DNA of 64,000 bases from Oscillospiraceae bacterium. GTDB taxonomy: Bacteria > Bacillota > Clostridia > Oscillospirales > SIG627. Below are positions 50,018-58,505 of the stretch, piece after piece; the stretch's first letter is position 1, and every line of letters starts with the position of its first letter. Both the position numbers and the translations under genes were made by a program. The notes below the pieces were generated by a model. That model saw nothing but the letters and a program-made list of their open reading frames with translations, was not told where the DNA came from and ran no database searches. The stretch is taken from NCBI GenBank assembly GCA_015064635.1, contig SVRV01000001.1, positions 124,001 to 188,000 of the forward strand, given 5' to 3'.

Positions 50018-51469
50018 ATGAATAAGTTCAATCCCAATTTTTATCTTGATGCCAAAGACGATGCCGAAATGATACAAAAAGCAGTTGATGCAGCGAAAGA
50101 ATGCGGAGAAAAAGTAGTCATTCCCCGTCACAACGAAAGAACGGGCAAAGATATATGGATGCTTCCAAGGGCTGTAAAGCTTTACACAGGCACAACCATT
50201 TGTCTTGACAACTGTCACATCCGCCAGGCAGATGAAAGCTTTGACAATATTTTCAAAAACTTATTTGCCAGAACCGATGAAGGCAGACTCATTGAAAACC
50301 GTCAGTATGACATTCATATTTACGGTCTTGGAAATGCAGTTCTTGACGGAGGCAATCACAACGGACTTGTTGAGCGCAACGCAAACCGTGACGGACGTCC
50401 TGTTACCTTGGTTAACTCGCCATTGCACTTTGTAAATTGCGAAAGAATATGTGTCGAAAATCTGAGAATTGTTAATTCCCGTTATTGGGGTATGTGCTTC
50501 CACTATTGCTCAAGCGGAAGAGTATCAAATATTCACTTTATGTCGGTGGGCAACTGTCCAAATCAGGACGGTATCGACCTTCGTACAGGCTGCAACAGCT
50601 TTGTTATTGAAAACATCTCGGGATTTACTCAGGATGACACCATTGCGCTGACCTGCCTCAAGGATAGTGCAAGATATGATATTGAAGGTATGGATGACTC
50701 CATCCACAACGTAATAATCCGCAATATTACATCCTTCACACTCTGCGCACAGATAAGACTCCTCAACAACTACGGCAGAAAAATCTATAATATACTTATT
50801 GAAAACGTTCAGAATTTTGCCGAATATGACCCGTGCGATGAAAGAAGTAATTCCTTGCCCCTCCGTATTCCTATGAGTAAAAACTACTACATTGACTCCG
50901 AAACCACCTCTGCAATGCCGGGAGGTGAGTATTGGGCAATGTTCACACCCGACAGATATTGGACAGCGGCCTCCATACGCCTGGGAGAAAACCATTACTC
51001 CGACCCCAATGACCCGAACTCTGCCGCAAAGCTCGGGCAAATGTATAATATCACCGTAAGAAATGTTCAATCCCGGGCAAGGACTCCCATATATATTGCA
51101 AGAGCCCTTTGTGACTCGGTTATAGAAAACGTTCAGGTTTTCGGAAAGTCCCCCATCGCAGTATATTTTGACAAGGGTGAGTATGACAACATAAAGCTTC
51201 GTGACATCTCCTTTAACCGAAATGCATTCCACGATCCCGCCTATGACAACATAAAAGAAGAAGACTGGTGCGGTTTCAACAGCCGTTCTGTGGTATATTT
51301 CAAGAAAGCGAAAGCCACAAACATTTTCGCTGACGGTATTACAACCGCCGTTGATTCTCCAGCCGTATTTGCGGGAAGCGGTGACGTAAGTATTTCAGCC
51401 CGTGATATATGCTCAAGAAACGGTGATATTCCCGTATCAAAAGGAGACATAAAAGTAAAGGTGCTTTAA
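50018..51469 (+). CDS. GH28-like (polygalacturonase-type) beta-helix protein
   Basis: A 483-residue protein with many short beta-strand turns (RICVENLRIVNS, VSNIHFMSVGN, NITVRNVQSRA) typical of a right-handed parallel beta-helix. The catalytic Asp set of family GH28 is present as N182-Q-D184-G-I-D and D206-D207 in TQDDTIAL. The conserved His of the GHG motif that follows in true polygalacturonases is not seen. No signal peptide. ATG 50018 has AAAGGAG 8 nt upstream. The GH20-like gene starts 1 nt after its stop, so both are one operon and may act on the same glycan. Confidence 0.82.
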   Translation: MNKFNPNFYLDAKDDAEMIQKAVDAAKECGEKVVIPRHNERTGKDIWMLPRAVKLYTGTTICLDNCHIRQADESFDNIFKNLFARTDEGRLIENRQYDIHIYGLGNAVLDGGNHNGLVERNANRDGRPVTLVNSPLHFVNCERICVENLRIVNSRYWGMCFHYCSSGRVSNIHFMSVGNCPNQDGIDLRTGCNSFVIENISGFTQDDTIALTCLKDSARYDIEGMDDSIHNVIIRNITSFTLCAQIRLLNNYGRKIYNILIENVQNFAEYDPCDERSNSLPLRIPMSKNYYIDSETTSAMPGGEYWAMFTPDRYWTAASIRLGENHYSDPNDPNSAAKLGQMYNITVRNVQSRARTPIYIARALCDSVIENVQVFGKSPIAVYFDKGEYDNIKLRDISFNRNAFHDPAYDNIKEEDWCGFNSRSVVYFKKAKATNIFADGITTAVDSPAVFAGSGDVSISARDICSRNGDIPVSKGDIKVKVL

Positions 51470-51470
51470 A

Positions 51471-53375
51471 ATGAAAATCACAAAAACCACAAGCCTCACA
51501 AATTTGTTTATAGGTGAGAAAACAAACATTTCACTTCCCCGCTGTGATTACAGTAAATATATCGCGGAGTCTCTTGAAAAGCTCCGTGACAAAGCTCCTG
51601 AAAATGCCACGATTCTGAATTCCCTTTCCTTTGTGCTGGGGATTCCCGAAGAGATGCGCAATTCCTTTGGCGAGGAAGAAACCGAAAACAAAATCACCAA
51701 GTCCGAGGCGAATGACTTTGTAGTCGGAGCTGACAAGGTAGAAAGCTCTTTCCAAAAAAATGATGTCAGCCGTGAGGAATATCTCATTTCCTTTGGCATG
51801 GATACTGTGGTATATGCTACCGAAGCAAATGGCTTTTTGATGGCTCTTTCAACGCTGATGACAAAGACCGACAGCACAGGCTTTACCGAGCAGCTCATCT
51901 ATGATGCTCCTGCCTGCTCCACAAGAGGCTACCGTGTATATTTGCCCGGTCATGAAACCTTTGATGAGTTTATTGAATGCTTGGATTTCCTTGTTTACTA
52001 CAAGTACAACAGCATCATACTGGAAATAGGCGGTGCAATGGAATACAAAAGGCATCCGCTTATAAATGAGAAGTGGATTGAATTCTGCAAGGACATGAAC
52101 AGTAAACCCGGAAGAGCTGATGAGGTACAATTAAGTCAGCAATGGGCAAAAAATTCCATTCATTCCGAAAACGGTGACGGTGAATATCTCACTCAGGACG
52201 AGTGCCGTGTACTTGCAGCAGAATGCAGAAGACGCGGACTTGAGGTAATTCCCGAATGTCCCACCCTCAGCCACGCCGATTATATTTGCCTTGCGTATCC
52301 CGATCTTGCAGAAAGACAAAACGATCCCTATCCCGACACCTACTGTCCGTCAAATCCGAAATCCTACGAAATAGTATATGATATTCTGGACGAGGTAATA
52401 GAAGTATTTAAGCCGAAAGCCATAAACATTGGCCACGATGAATATTATAGCGTCGCCATATGTGACAAATGCCGCGGCAAAGACCCTGCCCGAATATACG
52501 CAGATGATGTTATCAAGATAAAGGAATATCTCGACTCCAAGGGAGTCGCCACATATATGTGGGGTGAAAAGCTTCTGAAGGCACGTTATTTCAACGGTAT
52601 GAAAATAGGCGGATGGGCAGACCCCGAGGTGTGGAGCGGTGTGACATCGACAGTACCGTGGATGTTCCGCTGTGCGGATATGCTTCCCCAAGGAATCACC
52701 TATCTCAACTGGTATTGGGAATTCGGAGACCACCTTGACGATGAGTATCATTCAAGACAGTTCCCCGTACTCTATGGAAATTTCGATGCAATAAGATGCA
52801 AGAACTACCGTCAGAGAATAAACTACGGTGTAAAGGGCGGTTTCGTATCAAATTGGGGCTCTTGCAAAAAAGAATATATGCAAAGGAATTTTCAATACTT
52901 CAAGCTTGTGAATTCCGCTTATGCCATGTGGAGTGACAGCTACGATTCAAGTGATTCGGAATGGCTTCATGAATACACATTGGATGTACTGTATAAGACC
53001 TTTTCTTCGGGAATAAAAAATCCCATAAAGGTGCTTCACGGTGCAAATCATTCTGTAAAGCCGCAAATGTTCTGGTGCGGAAGAGCTATAGACAATTCTG
53101 TATATATGCTGGGGCATTATGAAGTGACGTACAGCGATGGCACAAGGGAATATCTCCCCGTAAAGCTCGGCACAAACATAGCCTCCCGCAATGCTACCGA
53201 ACGTGAAATAAAGGAAGCCTCATATTCCACAAAAGCGGTGAAGGATGGCGACAAATATCTTTTCGAGCATCTTTATGAAAACCCACATCCCGAAAAGGAA
53301 ATAAAATCAATAACCTACCTTCCCGAAAAGGGCAAGGAGGATATTGTAGTCGATTATAGTTTCCCCGAAATATAA
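51471..53375 (+). CDS. GH20-like beta-N-acetylhexosaminidase
   Basis: A 634-residue protein. An N-terminal alpha/beta domain (about 1-145) precedes a TIM barrel: TRGYRVYLPGHETFDEFIECLDF, EVIPECPTLSHADY, then the substrate-assisted catalytic pair Asp323-Glu324 in NIGHDEYYSV, and the Trp-rich TYLNWYWEFGD. GH20 enzymes remove terminal beta-linked GlcNAc or GalNAc. The protein ends with a small beta domain whose last residues are VVDYSFPEI. A degraded copy of the last part of this gene lies at 55846-55926, beyond the GH2 gene. No signal peptide is seen. Confidence 0.85.
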   Translation: MKITKTTSLTNLFIGEKTNISLPRCDYSKYIAESLEKLRDKAPENATILNSLSFVLGIPEEMRNSFGEEETENKITKSEANDFVVGADKVESSFQKNDVSREEYLISFGMDTVVYATEANGFLMALSTLMTKTDSTGFTEQLIYDAPACSTRGYRVYLPGHETFDEFIECLDFLVYYKYNSIILEIGGAMEYKRHPLINEKWIEFCKDMNSKPGRADEVQLSQQWAKNSIHSENGDGEYLTQDECRVLAAECRRRGLEVIPECPTLSHADYICLAYPDLAERQNDPYPDTYCPSNPKSYEIVYDILDEVIEVFKPKAINIGHDEYYSVAICDKCRGKDPARIYADDVIKIKEYLDSKGVATYMWGEKLLKARYFNGMKIGGWADPEVWSGVTSTVPWMFRCADMLPQGITYLNWYWEFGDHLDDEYHSRQFPVLYGNFDAIRCKNYRQRINYGVKGGFVSNWGSCKKEYMQRNFQYFKLVNSAYAMWSDSYDSSDSEWLHEYTLDVLYKTFSSGIKNPIKVLHGANHSVKPQMFWCGRAIDNSVYMLGHYEVTYSDGTREYLPVKLGTNIASRNATEREIKEASYSTKAVKDGDKYLFEHLYENPHPEKEIKSITYLPEKGKEDIVVDYSFPEI

Positions 53376-53381
53376 TAAAGT

Positions 53382-53425
53382 AAAACGTCAGACACATCCT
53401 TCGAATCGATGTGTCTGACGTTTTT
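53382..53425. terminator. Bidirectional terminator between GH20 and GH2 genes
   Basis: AAAACGTCAGACACATC (53382-53398) pairs with GATGTGTCTGACGTTTT (53408-53424), a 17-bp perfect stem with T runs on both sides. Confidence 0.93.
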
Positions 53426-53431
53426 AATAGT

Positions 53432-55786
53432 TTATTTTGCAACGGATTCGGCATAGCCCGAGGCTAAATTATCGGATAATATCTTAACGGTAACCTTGCC
53501 GGGCTTATTTGTTCTGACTATTGCAAGTGCTTTACCCTTAAAGGTATGACATACAGGAGAGGTATACTGATCGTCACTGCAGGGGTTACCGCTGAAAATA
53601 CCCAACAGCTCACCACCGTGAACGACCGCACTTATTTCCTCCTCTGCCTCTGCCACCAACCTGCCGTAGTTATCGACAACGGTTATATCAAAGTAACAAA
53701 GGTCTCGTCTGTCAGCATTGAATTCGCTTGATTCGGCTACTACGTTGATACCCGCAGGCTTGCCGGTAGTTTCGAGAGTGTAACGGGAAAATTCCTTTCC
53801 ATCTCTGTAGGCTATTGCGGTGATTTCACCCTTTTCGTAAACGGTATTCAAGGAGGCTATCCCCTTTTCGGGTACGGACTCTCCAACGCTTCTGCCGTTT
53901 ATCTGCCACTCCACTCTATCTGCCGAAATATACGTCTCAACCTTTATAGGTCTGCCCACGTATTTATCGTCAAAGGTCCAGCTTTCGTGAACGTCCTGAC
54001 CGTGCCAGTTAGTTCCGTAATATACTTCTCCAAAGTGCTCGGGGTGGGTTACGAAGATTCTCGGAATATCGCCACCCGTCCATACCGCTTCTCTGAAGTA
54101 GGACTGCGGTCTTCTGTTTCCGCACAAATCAAGGTCGCCCTGATAACAGCTTCGCCAAGGGTAATCGTTACGGTTTACGGTTGCCTTTTCTCTTTCCCAA
54201 TAGCCCAAGCCTCCGCCAACCTCACCCAGATTGTCGATAGCCGTCCAGGTAAAATCTCCTATATTGTAGGAGTTGTTAATAACGTGCTGCCATGCATCGT
54301 AAAAGCCCACCATCCAATTTTCCGAGCCCCATATTACCTTGTCGGGATACTCTGCGTGGAAGGTATCGTAATGCTGATGATGATAGTTAAATCCTATGAT
54401 GTCAAGAGGCTCTTCGAACTTTTCGGTGATTTTATTTATTGCCGATTGATTGCCGTTGCCGTTTTTGTTGATCATATATTTTCTGTAGCTTTCGGGATCA
54501 ATGGCCTCGGGATTAAATGTGGCAAGTGTTATTTTTTGTATAGCCGAGGTTACGAATCTGGTGTTGTCATACTTTCTTACCTCGTCGGCAAGCTTTCTCG
54601 ACCACTCATAAGCCTCCGAAGTGCCGTCTATTTCATATATTTCGTTACCGATGGAATAGCTTATTACGCAAGGATGGTTTCTGTCTCTTTTAACCATATA
54701 CGAAATATCTCTGTCCCACCATTCCTTGAAGAAAATATGGTAATCTGCGGTTACGGCAAGCTTTCTCTTACTCCAGATATCGAATGCCTCATCCATAACT
54801 ATCATACCTATTCTGTCACACACATCAAGCAAGGCAAGTGACGGAGGATTGTGGGCAATTCTGACCGCATTGAAGCCCGCTTCCTTCAGCTTGCGAATCT
54901 TTCTTTCCTCTGCCGCGGGAAAGGCACAAGCGCCGAGAACACCGTGGTCGTGATGGATACATCCGCCACGAAGCTTCATAGGCTTTCCGTTAAAGAGCAA
55001 GCCCACCTTCGCATCGGCATACACCGAACGGATTCCAAAATCGTTTACCGAGGTGTCAGTAAGCTCGTTGTCACAATATAATTTTGTAGTCAAGGTGTAA
55101 AGATTGGGGGAATCAACGTCCCAAAGCGCGGGATTTGAAAGGCTTATAATATGCTCAAGCTCCTTCTTTTCGGACGCCTTAACGTCAACGGTTACCTCAT
55201 CAAAAGTATCAGCTGCCATATCCTTTCTGCCGAGCTCGAATTTAATCGCAACCCTCGCATCAATATCGGAGCTTACGGTGTATTTAATAACCACCTCGGC
55301 ACTCTCGGTGCTTTCGTTACGTGTTGAGATAAACAAATCCCAAGGCTCTATGCGGATCGCTCCCCCCTCCCACATGAACACGTCTCTGTATATACCGCTA
55401 CCGTGGTACCATCTGGTAGAATACTTAAGCGGATTGGTGGTTATAACAAGCTTGTTATCAATCTCGGGAATTACGTGGTCGGTAAGGTCAACCAGAATGG
55501 GAGTATATCCGTGGGGATGCAAAAACAGTAGCTGCTCGTTAAGAGTAACCTCTGCGCAATTGTATGCACCGTCCACGTCTAATATATAGTGCTTTCCCTC
55601 ATCAAAATTCAAATATTTTACGTACTTTCCGTTGACCAACTGAAAATATCCGTTAAGGTCGTCGAGACTCTTGTCTCTCGGCTTTGATATCGCACCATCG
55701 TGCGGTAAATCTATATCGATATATTTTTGATTGGTTACTGTAAAATCTCCGTATTTCCAATTTTTCGATATACATCTTTTCAGCAT
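53432..55786 (-). CDS. Glycoside hydrolase family 2
   Basis: A 784-residue enzyme of beta-galactosidase/glucuronidase type. The sugar-binding N-terminal domain (WHGSGIYRDV-like block YHGSGIYRDV) and Ig-like domain are followed by the TIM barrel with RIAHNPPSLALLDVCDRIG, acid/base Glu382 in SIGNEIYE and nucleophile Glu489 in IWGSENWM, then C-terminal beta domains. ATG 55786 has GGGAGGAA 9 nt upstream; longer in-frame starts cross the promoter. No signal peptide. It points against its GH20 neighbour and has its own promoter (55815-55843). Exact sugar unknown. Confidence 0.93.
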   Translation of the reverse strand: MLKRCISKNWKYGDFTVTNQKYIDIDLPHDGAISKPRDKSLDDLNGYFQLVNGKYVKYLNFDEGKHYILDVDGAYNCAEVTLNEQLLFLHPHGYTPILVDLTDHVIPEIDNKLVITTNPLKYSTRWYHGSGIYRDVFMWEGGAIRIEPWDLFISTRNESTESAEVVIKYTVSSDIDARVAIKFELGRKDMAADTFDEVTVDVKASEKKELEHIISLSNPALWDVDSPNLYTLTTKLYCDNELTDTSVNDFGIRSVYADAKVGLLFNGKPMKLRGGCIHHDHGVLGACAFPAAEERKIRKLKEAGFNAVRIAHNPPSLALLDVCDRIGMIVMDEAFDIWSKRKLAVTADYHIFFKEWWDRDISYMVKRDRNHPCVISYSIGNEIYEIDGTSEAYEWSRKLADEVRKYDNTRFVTSAIQKITLATFNPEAIDPESYRKYMINKNGNGNQSAINKITEKFEEPLDIIGFNYHHQHYDTFHAEYPDKVIWGSENWMVGFYDAWQHVINNSYNIGDFTWTAIDNLGEVGGGLGYWEREKATVNRNDYPWRSCYQGDLDLCGNRRPQSYFREAVWTGGDIPRIFVTHPEHFGEVYYGTNWHGQDVHESWTFDDKYVGRPIKVETYISADRVEWQINGRSVGESVPEKGIASLNTVYEKGEITAIAYRDGKEFSRYTLETTGKPAGINVVAESSEFNADRRDLCYFDITVVDNYGRLVAEAEEEISAVVHGGELLGIFSGNPCSDDQYTSPVCHTFKGKALAIVRTNKPGKVTVKILSDNLASGYAESVAK

Positions 55787-55814
55787 CAGAGTATTCCTCC
55801 CAACATTTTTCATG

Positions 55815-55843
55815 ATTGTACCATACATAAATTGTTTTTTCAA
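55815..55843 (-). promoter_or_regulatory. Sigma-A promoter of the GH2 gene
   Basis: Minus-strand TTGAAA (55843-55838), 17-nt spacer, TACAAT (55820-55815). The GH20 relic begins about 3 bp beyond the -35 box. Confidence 0.75.
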
Positions 55844-55845
55844 TA

Positions 55846-55926
55846 GTTTCAAGCATCTTTATGAAAATTCTCACCCGAAAAAGCAAAGGAGGATATTGTG
55901 GTAGATCACTCCTTCCCCGAAATATA
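55846..55926 (+). pseudogene. Relic of the 3' end of a second GH20-like gene
   Basis: This stretch matches the end of the GH20 gene (53262-53375). The left part, TTTCAAGCATCTTTATGAAAA, corresponds to the GH20 codons for EHLYE. The right part encodes AKEDIVVDHSFPEI and a stop, against KEDIVVDYSFPEI in the intact gene. About 30 bp between the two parts are missing. The loss falls between two CCCGAAAAGG direct repeats of the intact gene, which explains it by slippage. With an extra frame shift and no upstream body it is not a working gene. Confidence 0.8.
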
Positions 55927-55944
55927 AAAGCACATAACACAAAA

Positions 55945-55978
55945 TGTGGCTGCAGCAAAATATATTGCTACAGCCACA
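55945..55978 (-). terminator. Terminator of the transporter-GH1-CapA operon
   Basis: TGTGGCTGCAGCAA pairs with TTGCTACAGCCACA (one mismatch). On the minus strand ATTTTGTGTT follows. The stem is nearly the same as at 1994-2023. Confidence 0.75.
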
Positions 55979-55983
55979 TCCTT

Positions 55984-57126
55984 TTACACAGGCATATCAA
56001 TAAGCTCTTGAAGCTTTTTCCAATACCTCGCTGCAAGGTCTTCCTCACCCTCGATAAATATATTGTAATTCATTGTTGCAAGCTCTCGGTGTGCCTCACA
56101 ATTGAAGATATTCTTTGAGCGGTGTACTCTTGTCATTCCGTCGCCTATAAGAGGGTTATCGGCATAGTAATAATCTATATGGAAGCACCACCCCTTGTAA
56201 TATTTCAAAAGCTCTCTTTCGTCCTTGACAATTTCTGCAAGGCTCTCAAGATATGAGAGCATTTTTTCTTTTTTCTCACCCTCAAAGATATGAATAATTG
56301 CGGTGTCCTTCTCGGTTTTGTAGGGAATAAGCTCATACTTTATGCTCTTTCCCTTTGAAATCACAAGATTTACCATATATCCGTAAAACCACGGTGTATC
56401 CTGCTCTGCCGACTTTGCGTTGAAGAGGAAATTGCCCATACTGTAAATAATCGGCTTTCCGTTATAATACTCTGTCGGCTGAGGGCAATGAGTGTGTCCC
56501 GCAACAACCGCATCTGCACCGAAATCAATGAAAAGTCTGTATCTCTCAACAGCACCGGGGGAAGGGAGAGGATTGTGCTCGTTTCCGCCGTGGAAGACAA
56601 CAATAACAAAATCCGAGGTTTCCTTTTCACGCTTTACAGCATGGAAAAGCTTTGACATTTTAAGCCCTGCCGAGCCATATTTTTCAAAGTCCGCCACGCC
56701 GAATTCGTTTTCGCAAGACGAAATAAGTGCAACTCTCAAACCGTCCTTTTCAAAATGCATTGCCTTGTAAGCCGCGTCAAGATTTTCACCCGCACCGCAA
56801 TGCTTTATGTTATGCTTTTCAAGAAGCTCCATTGTAAGTCTTACAGGCTCTTCACCATAGTCACCAATGTGATTGTTTGCAAGGGTTGCACCGTCAACTC
56901 CTCCTTCTTCAAGGAAGCAAATACATGAGGTGGGTGAAATAAGATTGGGTCCGCTTTTTTTAATCGGCTCAAACTCTCCGTCGGCAAGTGGGCATTCCAA
57001 ATTGATTATTCTAAAATCGGCATTATCAAAATACGGCTTGACCTCTTTGAGAGCACGTCTTGATTCCTCAGCGGTGATATCCTCTTTTGTTTTGAAATTT
57101 ACGTCTCCTGTAAATATAATATTCAT
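55984..57126 (-). CDS. CapA-family metallophosphatase-like protein
   Basis: A 380-residue protein of the poly-gamma-glutamate synthesis CapA group, which has a calcineurin-type metal fold. Family blocks: IIFTGDVNF at the N-terminus, INLECPLAD, ATLANNHIGDYG, VVVFHGGNEHNPLPSP, DAVVAGHTHCPQ and YSMGNFLFN. CapA of Bacillus is membrane anchored; this one shows no signal peptide or helix, so it is probably cytoplasmic and not a capsule protein. ATG 57126 has AAGGAG upstream. It lies 10 nt after the GH1 stop in one operon, suggesting a hydrolytic role on a phosphorylated or amide-linked sugar, which is inference. Confidence 0.85.
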   Translation of the reverse strand: MNIIFTGDVNFKTKEDITAEESRRALKEVKPYFDNADFRIINLECPLADGEFEPIKKSGPNLISPTSCICFLEEGGVDGATLANNHIGDYGEEPVRLTMELLEKHNIKHCGAGENLDAAYKAMHFEKDGLRVALISSCENEFGVADFEKYGSAGLKMSKLFHAVKREKETSDFVIVVFHGGNEHNPLPSPGAVERYRLFIDFGADAVVAGHTHCPQPTEYYNGKPIIYSMGNFLFNAKSAEQDTPWFYGYMVNLVISKGKSIKYELIPYKTEKDTAIIHIFEGEKKEKMLSYLESLAEIVKDERELLKYYKGWCFHIDYYYADNPLIGDGMTRVHRSKNIFNCEAHRELATMNYNIFIEGEEDLAARYWKKLQELIDMPV

Positions 57127-57136
57127 AAGCTTCTCC

Positions 57137-58489
57137 TTAATCAACACAACTGTCTTCTATAAGCTTTTTATAGTAGTACCAGCTCTTTTTTCGTGTTCTC
57201 TCACCTGTTTCAAAGTCCACATAATTAAAACCGAAGCGGAATGTATAACCGGCGGCATTCTCAAAGGAGTCAAAATTTGACCAATAGTAATAGCCTCTCA
57301 CATTCGCACCTGCCTTTATGGCACGGGACAGCATTCTGAGATGCTCACGGAGATAGAATATTCTGCCGTCATCGTTTATCATTTCCTCTTTGTTGTAGGT
57401 GTCCTTTGTTCCCAGCCCGTTTTCGGTAATATACACCTCAGGATCGTTATACTTTTCCTTCATGTGCATAAGCACGTCATAAAGTCCTGCCGGATAGGCT
57501 TCAAAATACTGTCCCTCCTGGACATAGTAGTTTTCAACATGCTTGCTGAGTGCGGGTTCATTCTCGTCATATTCCACTCGCCCGGGGTAATAGTAGTTTA
57601 CGCCCACTATATCCATAGGTACAAATTCACGCTTGATATCCTCTGCATACCCTTCGGGCATATTGTCACGATAAGCCACACAGTCACGAAGAATATTTTC
57701 GGGATAATGACCCAGTATCATGGGATCAAGCCACCAGCCGGAGCACCTTTCCATCTGATATACTGCAGCCATTTTATCCTTGCCCGACGGGTCTGCGGGA
57801 TAAATGGGCACTACCGCAATGACAGCGCCTATCTTACCGCCAAGATTCATGCTCTTGTAGAGCTTTACAGTTCTGAAATGGCAAAGAAGCGCAATATGTC
57901 CCGCAAGGATACCTGCACGAAGGTCTGTGCCGTTTGGAGCAAAGGGCGGCCATGTGCGATTTGCCTGATAGGGAGCGAAGCAGAAAACACTTGGCTCATT
58001 CATTGTACTCCACAGCTTTACTCTGTCTCCGAAATTCTCAAAGCAAACCCTTGCAAAATGCACGAAATGGTCAATTATATCTCTGTTTATCCATCCGCCT
58101 ATATCGTAAAGATACATGGGCAAATCCCAATGAAAAATATCGACAAAAGGCTCAATTCCGTTTTCAAGAAGTAAATCAATTACATTGTTGTAGAACTCAA
58201 TTCCCTTTGGGTTTACCTTCCCATCGATATTGGGAATTATTCTTGTCCACGAAAGAGAAAATCGGAAGGTTTTGAGTCCCTGAGCCTTCATTTCGGCTAT
58301 ATCTTCCCTGAAATGCTTGTAAAAGCCCGAGGTTGGCTCGGTTGTAGCCTTGAACATTTCGGGACGGGCAAAGGAAAACTTATCCCAAATGTTTTCGCTC
58401 TTGCCGTCTGCATGAATCGAGCCCTCCACCTGATAGCATGAAGAACCTGTTCCAAACAGAAAATCCTTTGGGAAATCATAAAGTATCAT
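57137..58489 (-). CDS. Glycoside hydrolase family 1 (beta-glucosidase type)
   Basis: A 450-residue retaining beta-glycosidase. FPKDFLFGTGSSCYQVEGS is the N-terminal GH1 signature, TMNEPSVFC carries the acid/base Glu165 and YITENGLGTKD the nucleophile Glu356; NFDSFENAAGYTFRFGFNYVDF is the aglycone-side signature. The motif of phospho-glycosidases is not apparent, so it probably acts on unphosphorylated disaccharides. ATG 58489 has AAAGGA 9 nt upstream; ATG 58495 is only 3 nt away from that site. The transporter-like gene precedes it by about 10 nt. Confidence 0.93.
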   Translation of the reverse strand: MILYDFPKDFLFGTGSSCYQVEGSIHADGKSENIWDKFSFARPEMFKATTEPTSGFYKHFREDIAEMKAQGLKTFRFSLSWTRIIPNIDGKVNPKGIEFYNNVIDLLLENGIEPFVDIFHWDLPMYLYDIGGWINRDIIDHFVHFARVCFENFGDRVKLWSTMNEPSVFCFAPYQANRTWPPFAPNGTDLRAGILAGHIALLCHFRTVKLYKSMNLGGKIGAVIAVVPIYPADPSGKDKMAAVYQMERCSGWWLDPMILGHYPENILRDCVAYRDNMPEGYAEDIKREFVPMDIVGVNYYYPGRVEYDENEPALSKHVENYYVQEGQYFEAYPAGLYDVLMHMKEKYNDPEVYITENGLGTKDTYNKEEMINDDGRIFYLREHLRMLSRAIKAGANVRGYYYWSNFDSFENAAGYTFRFGFNYVDFETGERTRKKSWYYYKKLIEDSCVD

Positions 58490-58505
58490 AAACATTTATC
58501 CTTTC

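Noticed and set aside
53987-54841. 284-codon plus-strand frame opposite the GH2 gene
   Set aside because: It covers the GH2 catalytic motifs on the other strand and shows no protein-family pattern.
57341-58174. 277-codon plus-strand frame opposite the GH1 gene
   Set aside because: Same reasoning: the minus-strand GH1 motifs, including both catalytic Glu residues, lie here.
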